Shown: positions 47,239 to 59,700 of the stretch, piece by piece
Layout: each line of letters starts with the position of its first letter
Numbering within the stretch: the first letter of the stretch is position 1
Assembly: GCF_019668465.1 (NCBI RefSeq)
Contig: NZ_AP024828.1
Coordinates: 4,898,001 to 4,962,000 of the forward strand
Direction of reading: 5' to 3'
DNA from: Mycobacterium senriense
Lineage (GTDB): Bacteria; Actinomycetota; Actinomycetes; Mycobacteriales; Mycobacteriaceae
DNA length: 64,000 nucleotides
Notes under the pieces: generated by a model
The model's database searches: none
What the model was told of the DNA's origin: nothing
Seen by the model: the letters and a program-made list of their open reading frames with translations, nothing else
Position numbers and translations under genes: made by a program

Positions 47239-50200
47239 TCATTCGGAGTCCTCGTCGTCCGCCGAGCTGAGCGCCATCGCGATCAACGCATCGGGGCTCA
47301 ACGCGTCGATCTCGTCGGCACCGGCATTTGCCTCGGAGGCGGGCGTTTCCGGCGTGCCGGCGAGCAATAAAAGTTTTTCGAGCAATCCCGTTCTTCGAAG
47401 CTCGCGCACCGGAATTTTGCGCAGTGCCGTCCAGATCTTTTCCTCGTCCGATTCCGCCGGCTCGGCATGGAGTAGTTGCCGCCGAAGATGATCGGCCAGC
47501 GCGGCCGGCGTCGGGTAATCGAAGATCAGCGTTCGCGACAGTGCCAGGCCGGTATGGCTGGTGAGTCGGTTGCGCAGTTCGACCCCGATCATCGAGTCAA
47601 AGCCGAGGTCGCCGAAAGCGCGGTCGGGGTCGATGGCGTGGCCGTCCGGATGGCCCGAAACCGCCGCCGCGTGTTCGCAGACCAGCTCGACCAGCACACG
47701 GTGCTGGTCGTCGGGCGCCAGTCCGAGCAGCCGGTGCGCCAGGTCGGGCGCTCGAGAAGCCGTCGCGGGCGCAGCGCCCGTCGCACCGGCGCCTTCGGCG
47801 CCCAGCCAAAACCTTTGCCGCGCAAAGCCATACGTCGGCAACTCGACGCGTCGCGCGTGCAGGCCGGCGAACACGCCCGCCCAGTTCAACTCGAGGCCGC
47901 GGGTGAACAATTGGCCGGCCGCGCCCAGCAGCGATTCCGCCTCCGGGCGATCCTTGGCCATGCTGGGCACGCAGACGGCCCGCTCGGCGCTCAGCGATTG
48001 GTCCACCGCCGCCGTCAACGCCGCACCGGGACCCAGTTCCACGAAGATCGCGGCGCCTGCCGCCTCCGCGGCGCGCACGCCCTCGAAGAATCGCACCGGC
48101 CGGCCCACATGCTCCGCCCAGTACTGCGGCGACCCGTAGCCGGCGCCCGCCGGCCGACCGGTCACGTTGGACACCAACCCGATTCGCGGCTCTCCCACCT
48201 CGATGCCGGCCACCGCCGCGGAAAAGTCCGCCACCATCGGCCGCATCAACGGCGAATGAAACGCATGCGACACCGCCAGCCGGTGCACGCGCCGGCCTTC
48301 CCGGGCCAGCCGATCCGCCAGCGCGTCGACCGGTGCCTGTGCGCCCGAAAGCACCACCGCGTCCGGGCCGTTGACCGCCGCGATGCTCACCCCGTCGGTC
48401 AGCAACCCGGCCACCTCGGCCTCGGCCGCCCCGACGGCCACCATCACCCCGCCGGCCGGCAGCCCGGCCATCAACCGTCCCCGCGCCGCCACCATGAGCG
48501 ACGCGTCCGCGAGCGTCAGCACCCCGGCCACGCACGCCGCGGTGATCTCGCCGACCGAGTGCCCCAACACCACATCCGGTGTCACACCGAAGGACTGCCA
48601 CAGCGCCGTCAGCGCGATGCCGATCACGAACAAGGCGGGCTGGGCAAATTCGGTGTTACGCAACAACTCCGGGTCGGCGCCCCACATCACCTCACGCAGC
48701 GGCGCCCGCAGATGAGCGTCGACGGCCGCGGCTGCCTCGTCGAAGGCGCGGGTGAACGCGTCGAACCGGCCATAAAGTTGCCGCCCCATCCCCAACCATT
48801 GCGATCCCTGACCCGGGAACACAAAGGCCGCCTTACCCGACGACCCGAACGACCTAGCCCGGCCCGCCGCCACGCCCGGCCCGGACTCCCCCGCTGCAAG
48901 GGCCGCCAAACCCGTTGCCAGCGCGGCACGATCGCCGGCCACCAGCACGGCGCGGTGCTCGAAGACCGTCCGGGTGCTGACCAACGACCAGGCGATGTCG
49001 ACCGGGTTCACATCGGTCCGGTCGGCCAGATAGGCCCACAACCGCCGCGCCTGGTTGGCCAGCGCCTGTTCGGAGCGTCCCGACAGCACCCACGGCAGTA
49101 CCTCGTCCGCGTCCGCGGGCGAATCCGCGGGCCACATCTCCGGCTGGGCATGCGGCTGCTCGAACTGCTCGAGGATGAGGTGCGCGTTGGTGCCGCCCAT
49201 GCCGAACGAGGACACCCCGGCCCGGCGCGGGCGATCCACCGGCGGCCACGGTGTCAGCGCGGTGTTGACCCGCAGCCCAAGGTGATTGAGCTCGGTCCCG
49301 GGGCCGGCGTAGTTGAGGCTGGGTGGGATCGCGGCGTGTTCGATCGCCAGTACGGCCTTGAGCAGGCCCGCGATCCCCGCGGCGCCGCCGGTGTGGCCGA
49401 TATTGGTCTTGACCGATCCAAGCCGCACCGGGTCGTGGGCGCGCTCGGCGAAGATCTCCCCCAGGGCTTGGACTTCGATCGCGTCGCCGACCTTGGTCCC
49501 GGTGCCGTGCGCCTCGATGTAGTCGATGTCGCCGCCGTGCAGACCGGCATCGGCGAGCGCGCGCCGGATCACGTCCGCTTCGCCGCGCGCCGACGGCACG
49601 GTCTGGGCGGGCGCGCTGCGCCCCGCGTTGCCGATGGCGCCGCCGCGAATGACCGCGCGGATGCGGTCACCGTCGTCCAGCGCCGACGGCAAGGGCTTCA
49701 GCAGCACCAGTCCACCGCCTTCACCGCGCACGTAACCGTCGGCGCGCCGATCGAACGCACACGTGTGACCCGAGACCGAGACCGCGCCGAATTCGCGTTC
49801 CAGCATTCCGATTTCGTCGGCCAGGTTGAGGTGGACCCCGCCCGCGATGGCCAGCGCGGATTGGCCGGTGGACACGCTTTGGCAGCCGAGGTGCACCGCC
49901 ACCAGAGAAGACGACTGCCCGGAATCGACGGTCATGCTGGGCCCGTGCAGTCCGAAGGCGTACGAGATGCGGTTGGCGATCATCGCCCGGCTGATCCCGG
50001 TGAAGGTGTGGTGGTCCAGGTTGTCGGCGACGTCGCGCAGCGTCAGCGCGGCGTAGTCGTCCGTCATCGCCCCGAGGAAGACCGAAACCGGTTCTCCCCG
50101 AAGTGTTTCCGGTACCAGGAAGGCGTCTTCGAGCAACTCCCAGGTCAGCTCCAGGGCGATGCGTTGCCGCGGATCCATCGCGCTCGCCTCTCGCGGCGAC

Positions 50201-50352
50201 AGGTTGAAGAAGTCGGCGTCGAATTCGCCGGCGTCCCCGGTGAACCGGGTGGCCTCACGCCCGTCGCGGATCAGGCGCCAGAACGCGCCGGGTCCGGCCG
50301 CGGCCGGGAACCTGCATGCCAGCCCGATGATCGCTACGTCTGTCGAGGGCAA
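47239..50352 (-). CDS. pks9: Type I PKS, KSQ-AT-ACP loading-type module (Pks9-like), 1037 aa
   Basis: Domains: KS (residues ~4-425), AT (~510-820), ACP (~885-955, phosphopantetheine Ser920 in LGFDSM). The KS active site reads VDSGQSSSLVA, so Gln146 stands where the catalytic Cys belongs, while both KS His motifs (EAHGTGT, NIGHTGG) remain: a KSQ decarboxylase as in modular loading modules. The AT has Ser599 (GHSVGE) and HAFH, the malonyl-CoA pattern. There is no N-terminal docking helix; the C-terminus has a docking-like tail (GLLEKLLLLAG ... IDALSPDALIAMAL). No KR, DH, ER or TE. Start is a TTG two bases after the pks8/17 stop. Confidence 0.9.
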   Translation of the reverse strand: MPSTDVAIIGLACRFPAAAGPGAFWRLIRDGREATRFTGDAGEFDADFFNLSPREASAMDPRQRIALELTWELLEDAFLVPETLRGEPVSVFLGAMTDDYAALTLRDVADNLDHHTFTGISRAMIANRISYAFGLHGPSMTVDSGQSSSLVAVHLGCQSVSTGQSALAIAGGVHLNLADEIGMLEREFGAVSVSGHTCAFDRRADGYVRGEGGGLVLLKPLPSALDDGDRIRAVIRGGAIGNAGRSAPAQTVPSARGEADVIRRALADAGLHGGDIDYIEAHGTGTKVGDAIEVQALGEIFAERAHDPVRLGSVKTNIGHTGGAAGIAGLLKAVLAIEHAAIPPSLNYAGPGTELNHLGLRVNTALTPWPPVDRPRRAGVSSFGMGGTNAHLILEQFEQPHAQPEMWPADSPADADEVLPWVLSGRSEQALANQARRLWAYLADRTDVNPVDIAWSLVSTRTVFEHRAVLVAGDRAALATGLAALAAGESGPGVAAGRARSFGSSGKAAFVFPGQGSQWLGMGRQLYGRFDAFTRAFDEAAAAVDAHLRAPLREVMWGADPELLRNTEFAQPALFVIGIALTALWQSFGVTPDVVLGHSVGEITAACVAGVLTLADASLMVAARGRLMAGLPAGGVMVAVGAAEAEVAGLLTDGVSIAAVNGPDAVVLSGAQAPVDALADRLAREGRRVHRLAVSHAFHSPLMRPMVADFSAAVAGIEVGEPRIGLVSNVTGRPAGAGYGSPQYWAEHVGRPVRFFEGVRAAEAAGAAIFVELGPGAALTAAVDQSLSAERAVCVPSMAKDRPEAESLLGAAGQLFTRGLELNWAGVFAGLHARRVELPTYGFARQRFWLGAEGAGATGAAPATASRAPDLAHRLLGLAPDDQHRVLVELVCEHAAAVSGHPDGHAIDPDRAFGDLGFDSMIGVELRNRLTSHTGLALSRTLIFDYPTPAALADHLRRQLLHAEPAESDEEKIWTALRKIPVRELRRTGLLEKLLLLAGTPETPASEANAGADEIDALSPDALIAMALSSADDEDSE

Positions 50353-50354
50353 GG

Positions 50355-53300
50355 TCAGGGGCCGACTTCGTCGTCGAGAATCGCGAACAGCTGGCTCTCG
50401 GTGGCGGTGGCGATGTCGTCGTCGAACGCGTCCTCGTGGTGTTCGAGCAGCGGGGCCGGTGCCGGGCCGGTCGCCGTGGTCACCAGGCCTTCGAGCCGGC
50501 TGATGAGCTGCGCCTTGTCGCCGGGGCTCAGGTCGGGCTGGTTGAGCAGCGCTTGCAGCTCCCGGGCGATGTCGTTGAAGCGGGCCATCCGATCGGGCGG
50601 CGTGGCGGCCGTGGCCGTCGCGCCGGGGGCGCTGCCGGCCAGCTGGGTGCCGAGTTGTTCGGCGAGCGCGCCCGGGGTGGGGTGGTCGAAGATCAGCGTG
50701 GGCGAAAGGGTAAGGCCGGTAGCGATTTTCAGCCGGTTGCGCAGTTCGACGGCGGTCAGCGAATCGAACCCGAGGTCGCCGAACGCATCGTCGGCGTTGA
50801 CGTCCGCGGAGCTGTGGCCCAGTACCGTGGCCGCGTTGCTGCAGACCAATTCCACCAATTCGCTGTGCCGCTGCTCTGCGGTCATGCCCTCCAGCCGCGC
50901 CCGCAGCCCCGTCAGGGACACCATGTCGGTGTGCTCCAGGACCCGGCGCGCCGGGCGGGTGGCCAACTGGCTCAGCAGCGGCGGCAGCGTGTCGCTGTGG
51001 TGCGCCAGCGCTGCCCGGTCCAGCCGGGTGCCCACCACCATCGGGTGTTCGGTCAGCAACGCGGCATCCAACAGCTCCAGCGCCTGCCGAGTGGACAATG
51101 CGGTCAGCCCGGCCCTGCTCATCCTGGCCTTGTCACGATCGCCGAGGTGCCGGGTCATCGTCGAGGTCTCTTCCCACATCCCCCAGGCCACCGAGAGTCC
51201 CGGCAGCCCGCGAGCGCGGCGATGCACCGCCAGCGCGTCGAGGAAGCTGTTGGCCGCCGCGTAGTTCCCCTGGCCCGGCGCACCCACGATGCCCGCCATC
51301 GACGAAAACGCCACGAAGGCCGACAGATTCAGCCCTTGGGTCAGCTCGTGCAGATGCCACGCCCCGTCGACCTTGGCCCGCAACACCGTGTCGATGCGCG
51401 CGGGTGTCAGTGACGCGATGACCGCGTCGTCGAGCACGCCCGCCGCGTGGAACACCGAGCGCAACGGATACTGCTCGGGCACCTGCGCCAACAACGCCGC
51501 GACGGCGTCCCGGTCGCCGACATCGCAGGCCGCCACGGACACCGATGCACCCTTTTCGCGCAATTCGGCGGCCAGCTCGGCCATGCCGTCGGCGCGTTCA
51601 CCGGTGCGACTGACCAGCAGCACGTGCCGCACCCGGTGCCGCTCGACAAGATGCCGCGCCACCGCCGAACCCGCCATGCCGGTGCCGCCGGTGATCAGCG
51701 CGGTGCCGCCGGCCAGGCCGGCCGGCCCGTCCGGCATGGTGAGCACGACCTTGCCGATGTGGCGGGCCTGGCTGACAAACCGGTACGCGTCGCCGGCGCT
51801 GCGCGCGTCGAATGCCTTGACCGGCAACGGCGTCAGGACCCCGCCCGCGAAAAGCTCCATCAGCTCCGCCAACATCTCGGCGATGCGGTCAGGGCCGGCC
51901 TCCATGAGATCGAACGCGCGATACGTCACCCCGGGATGGGCCGCGCCGACGTCATCCGGGTCACGCAGATCGGTCTTGCCCATTTCAATGAAGCGGCCGC
52001 CGGCCCCCAGCAGCCGCAGCGACGCGTCGTTGAACTCCCCCGCCAGGGAATTGAGCACCACGTCCACGCCGCCGGCAAATTTCCGCTCGAACTCCAGGGT
52101 GCGGGAATCCGCGATGTGTGCCTCGTCGAATCCCATGGCGCGCAGGGTGTCCCACTTGCCGCGGCTGGCGGTCGCGAACACCTCCGCGCCCCAATGCCGG
52201 GCCAGCTGCACCGCGGCCATGCCCACACCGCCGGTGGCGGCGTGCACCAGTACCCGCTGCCCGGCGCGCAGACCGGCCAGCACCGACAGCCCGTAATAGG
52301 CCGTCAAGAACACCACCGGCACGGCCGCGGCCTGCGCCATCGACCAGCCCCGCGGCACCCGGGTCACCAACCGGCGATCGACGGCGGCCTCCGAGCCGGC
52401 GAGCCCGAAGATCCCCATCACCGAATCCCCGACGGCGACATCCGTCACGCCGGCGCCGAGCTCGGTGACGATTCCCGCGCCCTCGGCGCCCAGTTGCGCG
52501 GCACCGGGGTACATGCCCAGCGCCACCAGCACATCGCGGAAGTTCACCCCGGCGGCGGCGACGGTCACCCGCACCTGACCGGCCTCCAGTGCCGCCGGCG
52601 GGTACTCCTGCACCGCCAGGTCCTCAAGCGTCCCGGCATCGCCGGCGGCCAGCCGCCACACCGACGGCGGATCGGGCAGCCGCAGCAGCGGTCGCTGGTC
52701 GGCCGGCTTCAGCCGGGCGCTGTAGGCCACACCGTCGCGCACCACCAATTGCGGCTCGCCGCAACCGATCACCGTTGCGGCATCGAGCGTTCCGTCGGTA
52801 TCGACCAACACCACGCGGCCGGGGTGCTCGGCCTGCGCCGAACGTGTCAACCCCCACACCGCGGCACCGGCCAGGTCCGCGACGCCCTCGCCCGCCAGCC
52901 CCACCGCCCCGCGGGTCAGCACCGCCAGGACCCCGGTCGCCTCACCCGTCAGCCAGGACTGCAACACACCCAGCGCCTCATGCGTCGCCCGGTAGACGGA
53001 GGTCACCGCACCCGAGTCGGCGGGCGGTGACTCCCAGACGGTGACGTTCGCGCCAACGTCGTTGCCGGGCAGAGAGACCGGTGACCACACCACGTCGAGC
53101 AGCTCACCGCTACCGGAGCGGGCCGCCACGGCCGCGGTCAGCTGATCGGCCGACACGGCGCGTGTCACCAGCTCGCGCACCGACAACACCGGCAGCCCGG
53201 AGGAGTCGGCCAGCTCGACCGATACGGCGCCGGCACCGACCGGCGCCAGCCTGACCCGGACCCGAGAAGCGCCGGCCGCGTTCAGACTCACTCCCTGCCA

Positions 53301-56300
53301 CGAGAACGGTAAGACGGTCTCGGTCCGCTCGCCGGCCACACCCAGCGCATGCAGCGCCGCATCCAGGACAACCGGATGGATGCCGAACCCGCCGGTCGAC
53401 ACCCCGGCCTGTTGCGGGAGCTCCACCTCGGCGAACGTCTCAGTCCCCCTTCGCCATACGGCCCGCAGCCCACGAAAGGCCGGCCCGTACCCGTAGCCGC
53501 GGACCGCCAGGTCGTCGTACGCGCCGGTCACGTCCACCACCTCCGCACCCAGCGGCGGCCACACCGACAGGTCGGCGGCCGGTGCGGGCGCAGCGTCGCT
53601 CAACACGCCCTCGGCGTGCAACACCCAATCCGATTGTGCGGCACGCGAATACACCGCCACCGAGCGTGTTCCCGCGTCATCGGCTGCGGCCACCACGACC
53701 TGAACGTGCACCACCCCGGTCGCCGGTACCACCAGCGGCGCCGACAGCGTCAACTCCTCGATCACCGAGCAGCCGACCTCGTCGCCGGCCCGCAATGCCA
53801 GCTCGACGAAACCGGCTCCCGGAAACAGCACCGTGCCGGCCACCGTGTGGTCGGCCAGCCATGGTTGTGCGGCAACCGAAAGCCGGCCCGTCAACACCAC
53901 ACCGCCGGAATCGGGCCGGTCCACCACCGCGCCCAGCAATGCGTGCTCGGCCTCGGCCAGACCCAGGCTGGCGATGTTGGCCGAACCCACCGAATCGCTG
54001 GACAGCCAAAACCGCCGTCGCACAAAGGCATACGTGGGCAGGTCGACACGCCGCGCGGCGGGGTCGGCGAACGCCGCGGCCCACCGCACGTCGGCACCGG
54101 CCGTGAACAGCTGACCCGCCGCCCGCAGCAGCGAGTCCACTTCGGGGCGGCCCTTGACCATGGTCACCACCGAGGTCGGCCGGTCGGTCGTCAGGGATTG
54201 CTCCACCGCGGACGTCAGCGCCGCACCCGGACCCACCTCCAGGAACACATCGGCACCCAACGATTCGGCGAGCCGAACGCCGTCGACGAATCGCACCGGC
54301 TTGCGCACATGGTCGACCCAGTACCCGACGGACCCATAGTCGGGGCCGGCCAGTTGCCCGGTCAGGTTGGACACCAAAGCGATTCGCGGCTCGGCGGCCG
54401 ACACGTCGGAGGCCACCGCCGCGAACTCCCCCATCATCGGCTCCATCAACGGCGAGTGAAACGCGTGCGAGACGGCCAGCCGGTGCGCCCTCGCGCCGCC
54501 CGTGGCCAGCCGGTCCGCGACCGCCGCCACCGCGGCCTGCTCACCGGAAAGCACCAGCGATCGCGGGCCGTTGACCGCCGCGATGCTCACGGCACCGTTC
54601 AGCAATCCAGCCACCTCGGCTTCGGTTGCGCTCACCGCGACCATCGCCCCGCCGGCGGGCAGCCCGGCCATCAGCCGGCCGCGCGCCGCCACCAGCCGCG
54701 CCGCGTCGGGCAGTGACACCGCCCCGGCCACGCACGCGGCGGCGATCTCGCCCACCGAATGACCGATCACCACATCCGGTGTCACACCGAAGGATTGCCA
54801 CAGCGCGGCCAACGCGACCTCTACGACGAACAACGCCGGCTGGGCGAACTCGGTGCTCTGCAACAACTCCGGGTCCGAGCCCCACATCACCTCGCGCAAC
54901 GGCAGCCGCGCGTGAGCGTCCACCGCCGCGACCGCCTCGTCGAAGGCGCGCGCGAACACGGGGAAACATTCATACAGCTCGGCACCCATCCCGAGGGACT
55001 GCGAGCCCTGGCCGGGAAAAACGAACACCCGCTTGCCCGCCGACCGGGTCCGGCCCACCAGCACGCCCGGGTCGGGCCGCCCGGACGCCAGTCCCGCCAA
55101 CCCCGCCGTCAGGGCCTCGCGGTCGGCGCCCACCAGCACCGCGCGGTGCTCGAAGGCCGCGCGGGTAGTCGCCAGCGACCAGCCCACGTCCACCGTTCGC
55201 ACACCCGCGTCGGCACTCAGCCGGTCCAGCAGCCGTTGAGCCTGGCCGGCCAACGCCTCGGGCGACCGGGCCGAAATCACCCACGGGATCACCGGATTCG
55301 ACGGTCCCGCAACCGGTTCGGCTTCGTCGTCGAGTTGCGCGGGGGCCTGCTCGACGATCACGTGCGCGTTGGTGCCGCTGATCCCGAACGACGAGACGCC
55401 CGCCCGCCGTATCCCGCCGTGATCCGGCCACGGCTGCGGCTCGGTCAACAGCGACACCGCGCCGGCCGTCCAATCCACGTGCGGCGACGGGATATCCACG
55501 TGCAGCGTCTTGGGCATCACCCCGTGCCGGATCGCCTGCACCATCTTGATCACCCCGGCCACCCCCGCCGCGGCCGAGGTATGCCCGATGTTGGATTTGA
55601 TCGACCCCAACCACAGCGGCCGGTCCGCGGGACGATCCTGCCCATAGGTCGCCAGCAGCGCCTGGGCCTCGATCGGGTCCCCGAGCACCGTCCCCGTCCC
55701 GTGGCCCTCGACCACATCCACGTCCGCGGCCGTCAGCCCGGCGTTCGCCAGCGCAGCCCGGATCACCCGCTGCTGCGACGGCCCATTGGGCGCGGTCAAC
55801 CCGTTCGATACGCCGTCCTGATTCACCGCCGTGCCGCGCAGCACCGCCAGCACGGGATGCCCCAGGCGCCGCGCATCGACCAGCCGCTCCAGCACCAGGA
55901 CGCCTGCGCCCTCCGACCACGAAGTCCCGTCCGCCGCGCCGGCGTACACCTTGCAGCGACCGTCGGGGGCCAGCGCGCGCTGGCGGCTGAACTCGACGAA
56001 GGCCGCGGGGGTGGCCATCACGGTCACCCCACCGGCCAGGGCCAGATCGCATTCTCCCGACCGCAGCGACTGCGCGGCCAGATGCATGGAGACCAGCGAC
56101 GACGAACACGCGGTATCCACCGACACCGCGGGGCCTTCCAGGCCCAACACGTAGGACACCCGGCCCGAGGTCACGCTCAGCGTCGAGCCGGTGAGCCCGT
56201 AGCCCTCCAGTTCGCCTTTCACCTCGCCGCCATAGCCGGCGTGGATCACCCCGGCGAACACGCCGGTCGCCGAGCCGCGCAGCGCGAAGGGGTCGATGCC

Positions 56301-56714
56301 GGCCCGCTCCAACGCTTCCCAGCAGATCTCCAGCATCATCCGTTGCTGGGGGTCCATGGCCAGCGCCTCGCTGGGTCCGATGCCGAAGAATCCGGCGTCG
56401 AAGTCGCCGGCGTCCTGCAGGAAGCTCCCCTGCCGGGTGTACATCTTTCCCTTGCTGTCGGGGTCGGGGTCGTACAACCCGTCGACGTCCCAGCCGCGGT
56501 CGGCCGGGAAGTCCGACACCGTGTCGCGGCCTTCGATCACGAGCTGCCACAGGTCTTCCGGCGATTCGACGCCACCGGCATAGCGACACGCCATGCCCAC
56601 CACGGCGACCGGCTCGGAGAGTTGACCCTCCAGTTCCGCGACACGCCGCCGGGTCCGCCTGAGATCCGCCGTGAGGCGTTTCAGGTAGTCGACGTGTTGC
56701 GAGGTGCCCGGCAT
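50355..56714 (-). CDS. pks8: Type I PKS, full module KS-AT-DH-ER-KR-ACP (Pks8 and Pks17 in one protein), 2119 aa
   Basis: Order: N-terminal docking coiled coil ([22 protein letters not shown]), KS (Cys203), AT (Ser653, HAFH: malonyl), DH ([11 protein letters not shown] and LDAALHALG), ER ([18 protein letters not shown]), KR ([23 protein letters not shown]), ACP (Ser1985), C-terminal tail [15 protein letters not shown]. All reductive sites look intact, so it should give a saturated two-carbon extension. In Mtb H37Rv the same information is split into pks8 and pks17. The start is the ATG at 56714, which has AAGGAGC upstream; open sequence further up is shadow. It lies 19 bp after pks7. No thioesterase. 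Confidence 0.93.
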   Translation of the reverse strand: MPGTSQHVDYLKRLTADLRRTRRRVAELEGQLSEPVAVVGMACRYAGGVESPEDLWQLVIEGRDTVSDFPADRGWDVDGLYDPDPDSKGKMYTRQGSFLQDAGDFDAGFFGIGPSEALAMDPQQRMMLEICWEALERAGIDPFALRGSATGVFAGVIHAGYGGEVKGELEGYGLTGSTLSVTSGRVSYVLGLEGPAVSVDTACSSSLVSMHLAAQSLRSGECDLALAGGVTVMATPAAFVEFSRQRALAPDGRCKVYAGAADGTSWSEGAGVLVLERLVDARRLGHPVLAVLRGTAVNQDGVSNGLTAPNGPSQQRVIRAALANAGLTAADVDVVEGHGTGTVLGDPIEAQALLATYGQDRPADRPLWLGSIKSNIGHTSAAAGVAGVIKMVQAIRHGVMPKTLHVDIPSPHVDWTAGAVSLLTEPQPWPDHGGIRRAGVSSFGISGTNAHVIVEQAPAQLDDEAEPVAGPSNPVIPWVISARSPEALAGQAQRLLDRLSADAGVRTVDVGWSLATTRAAFEHRAVLVGADREALTAGLAGLASGRPDPGVLVGRTRSAGKRVFVFPGQGSQSLGMGAELYECFPVFARAFDEAVAAVDAHARLPLREVMWGSDPELLQSTEFAQPALFVVEVALAALWQSFGVTPDVVIGHSVGEIAAACVAGAVSLPDAARLVAARGRLMAGLPAGGAMVAVSATEAEVAGLLNGAVSIAAVNGPRSLVLSGEQAAVAAVADRLATGGARAHRLAVSHAFHSPLMEPMMGEFAAVASDVSAAEPRIALVSNLTGQLAGPDYGSVGYWVDHVRKPVRFVDGVRLAESLGADVFLEVGPGAALTSAVEQSLTTDRPTSVVTMVKGRPEVDSLLRAAGQLFTAGADVRWAAAFADPAARRVDLPTYAFVRRRFWLSSDSVGSANIASLGLAEAEHALLGAVVDRPDSGGVVLTGRLSVAAQPWLADHTVAGTVLFPGAGFVELALRAGDEVGCSVIEELTLSAPLVVPATGVVHVQVVVAAADDAGTRSVAVYSRAAQSDWVLHAEGVLSDAAPAPAADLSVWPPLGAEVVDVTGAYDDLAVRGYGYGPAFRGLRAVWRRGTETFAEVELPQQAGVSTGGFGIHPVVLDAALHALGVAGERTETVLPFSWQGVSLNAAGASRVRVRLAPVGAGAVSVELADSSGLPVLSVRELVTRAVSADQLTAAVAARSGSGELLDVVWSPVSLPGNDVGANVTVWESPPADSGAVTSVYRATHEALGVLQSWLTGEATGVLAVLTRGAVGLAGEGVADLAGAAVWGLTRSAQAEHPGRVVLVDTDGTLDAATVIGCGEPQLVVRDGVAYSARLKPADQRPLLRLPDPPSVWRLAAGDAGTLEDLAVQEYPPAALEAGQVRVTVAAAGVNFRDVLVALGMYPGAAQLGAEGAGIVTELGAGVTDVAVGDSVMGIFGLAGSEAAVDRRLVTRVPRGWSMAQAAAVPVVFLTAYYGLSVLAGLRAGQRVLVHAATGGVGMAAVQLARHWGAEVFATASRGKWDTLRAMGFDEAHIADSRTLEFERKFAGGVDVVLNSLAGEFNDASLRLLGAGGRFIEMGKTDLRDPDDVGAAHPGVTYRAFDLMEAGPDRIAEMLAELMELFAGGVLTPLPVKAFDARSAGDAYRFVSQARHIGKVVLTMPDGPAGLAGGTALITGGTGMAGSAVARHLVERHRVRHVLLVSRTGERADGMAELAAELREKGASVSVAACDVGDRDAVAALLAQVPEQYPLRSVFHAAGVLDDAVIASLTPARIDTVLRAKVDGAWHLHELTQGLNLSAFVAFSSMAGIVGAPGQGNYAAANSFLDALAVHRRARGLPGLSVAWGMWEETSTMTRHLGDRDKARMSRAGLTALSTRQALELLDAALLTEHPMVVGTRLDRAALAHHSDTLPPLLSQLATRPARRVLEHTDMVSLTGLRARLEGMTAEQRHSELVELVCSNAATVLGHSSADVNADDAFGDLGFDSLTAVELRNRLKIATGLTLSPTLIFDHPTPGALAEQLGTQLAGSAPGATATAATPPDRMARFNDIARELQALLNQPDLSPGDKAQLISRLEGLVTTATGPAPAPLLEHHEDAFDDDIATATESQLFAILDDEVGP

Positions 56715-56733
56715 CGTTGCTCCTTGCGGGGTG

Positions 56734-59700
56734 TCAGCGGCCGAGTTCTTCATCGAGGATCGCAAAGAGTTGGCTTTCGGTGGCGGCGTCGAGGTCATCG
56801 TCGAGGTGTTCGGCATCGGAAGGATCGCCCGGCGGGAGCGCGGCGAGCAGGTTGTGAATGCGGGCCCGCAGCAGGGATTTGTCGTCGGCATTCCAGGTGG
56901 GCGCCGCGAGCAGCGCCTGCAGTTCGCGGGTGATGTCGTTGAAGCGACCCATCAGGTTCGGCTGATCGTCTGCACCGCCGGTGCCGGCCAGTTGGGTGTC
57001 CAGGTGCGCGGCCAGCACGGTGGGTGTCGGATAGTCGAAGATCAGCGTCGGCGAAAGGGTAAGGCCCGTAGCATTTTTGAGCCGGTTACGCAGTTCGACG
57101 GCGGTCAGCGAATCGAACCCGAGCTCCTGGAACGCGCGGCCGGCGTCGATGTCCGCCGGATTGGCCACGCCCAGCACCAACGCCGCGTTGCCGCACACCA
57201 GGTCGACCAGTTCGCGCTGTCGCGCCTCCGGGGTCAGCCCGTGCAGGCGGGCCGACAGCCCGGTCGTCGACGCAGCGATGTCCGTGTCGACGATGACGCG
57301 CCGGGTCGGGCCGGCCACGAGTTCGCGCAGCAGTCCAGGCAGCGCGGCAATGTTGTCAGACAGGGCGGCCCGGTCCACGCGGGCGGCCACCAGCACCGAA
57401 GCGTCCACCAGCATCGCCGCGTCGAACGCCGCCAGCGCCGCAGCGGTGGACAGCGGCGCCAGCCCGATCCTGCTCATCCGGGCCTTGTCGCGATCCCCGA
57501 GGTGCGCCGTCATCGCCGAGGCCTGCTCCCACAGGCCCCACGCCAGCGACAGGCCGGGCAGTCCGTGGGCGCGCCGATAGGCGGCCAGCCCGTCGAGGAA
57601 ACTGTTGGCCGCCGCGTAGTTGGCCTGACCCGGGGTTCCCACAATCCCGGCCATCGACGAAAACACCACGAACGCCGAGAGATCCAGGTGCCGGGTGAGC
57701 TCGTGCAGATTCCAGGCCCCGTCGACCTTGGCGCGCAGGACCGCGTCCACCCGATCCGGGGTCAGCGACGAGATCAGTCCGTCGTCGAGAATGCCCGCGG
57801 CGTGCACGATTCCGCGCAGCGGATACTGCGCCGGTATCTGGGCCAGCATCGCCGAGGCCGAGTCGGGGTCGGCGACATCACAGGCCACCACCGACACCTG
57901 CGCGCCGGCCCCCTGAAGCCCGGCCACCAGTTCGGATACCCCGGCGGCCTGGGCGCCGGTCCGGCTGACCAGCACCACGTGCGCCACCCGGTAACGGTCG
58001 ACGAGGTGGCGGGCCAGCGCCGAACCGGCCATCCCGGTGCCACCGGTGATCACCACGCTGGCACCCGCCAGTCCCCCGCCGCAGCCGCTGAGCACCTCGC
58101 CGGGTCCCGACGGGACGGTCAGCGCGACCTTGCCGATGTGGCGGGCCTGGCTGACGTACCGATAGGCCGCCGACGCGCAGCGGACATCAAACGTCCTCAG
58201 CGGCAACGGTTTCACGACGCCGTCGGCCAACAGTCCCACGATCTCGGCCAGCATGGCCGCGGTACGGTCCGGGCCGGCCTCCATCAGATCGAACGCCCGA
58301 TACACCGCACCCCGATACTCGTCGGCGATGACGTGCGGATCGCGCACATCGGTCTTGCCCATCTCGATGAATCGTCCGCCGGGCGCCAACAGCCGCAACG
58401 ACGCGTCGGTGAACTCACCGGCCAGCGAGTTGAGCACGACGTCGAACCCGGCGCCGCAGGTCGCTATGAATTTCGCCTCGAACTCCGTCGTGCGCGAATC
58501 GCCGATGTGGTCGTCGTCGAATCCCATCGCGCGCAAGGTGTCCCACTTACCGCGGCTGGCGGTGACGAACACCTCGGCGCCCCAGTGCCGGGCCAGCTGA
58601 ACCGCGGCCATGCCCACGCCGCCGGTGGCGGTGTGCACCAAGACGCGCTCGCCGGCGCGCAGCCCGCCCAGCACCGACAGCCCGTACAGCGCCGTCAGGA
58701 ACACCACCGGCACACCCGCGGCCGCCACCGACGACAAGCCCGCCGGCACCGGTGTCACCACGCGCTGATCCACCACGGCCTCGGAACCGACGACCCCGAG
58801 CAACCCCATCACCGCGTCGCCGACGGCCAGCCCGGTCACGTCGGGTCCCACCTCGACGACCACGCCGGAGCCCTCGGCACCGAGCTGCCCGCCGCCGGGA
58901 TACATCCCCAGGGCCACCAGGACATCGCGGAAGTTGACGCCGACCGCGGCCACCGCCACCCGCACCTGCCCGCCGGTCAATTCGGTTGGCGGGCACGGAC
59001 TTACGACCAGGTCCTGCAACGTGCCCTCACCGCCGGCATCCAACCGCCAGCCGGCGGAAGGCAAGCCGACGGCGGAGCCCATGTGCACCGGCCGCAGCCG
59101 CGCCGCGTACGCCACGCCCTGGCGCACCACCACTTGCGGCTCGCCGCAGTCGATCACCGCGCCGGCGGCGACGGAGCCGTCGGAGTCGATCAGCACCATC
59201 CGGCCCGGGTACTCGGCCTGCGCCGAGCGCACCAGGCCCCACACCGCCGCGCCGGCCAGGTCCGAAACGTCTTCGCCGGCAAGGGCGACGGCCCCGCGGG
59301 TCTGCACGGCCAGCACGCCGGCGTCTTCGTCACGAAGCCACGCTTGCAGCGTCGCCAGAATCTCGGCGGCCGCGGCGTGCACCGCCTTCACCACGTCGCC
59401 GCCATGGTCGCCCAGCTCCCACACCGTGGCCTGGGCGCCGCCCGCGCCGGCGCCCAGTGCGATCGGCGACCACGTCACGTCGAGCAATCCCTCGGCGCGG
59501 GAGCGCTGCGCGGGAGCCGCCGTCAACTGCTCGGCCGAGACCGGGCGCATGGCCAACGACCGCACCGAGAGCACCGGAAGTCCCGCTCCGTCAGCCAGTT
59601 CCACCGACACCGACCCTGCGCCGGCCGGCGCGATCCGCACCCGCGCCCGCGAGGCACCCGAGGCGTGCAGCGACACCCCCTGCCACGAGAACGGCAACAC

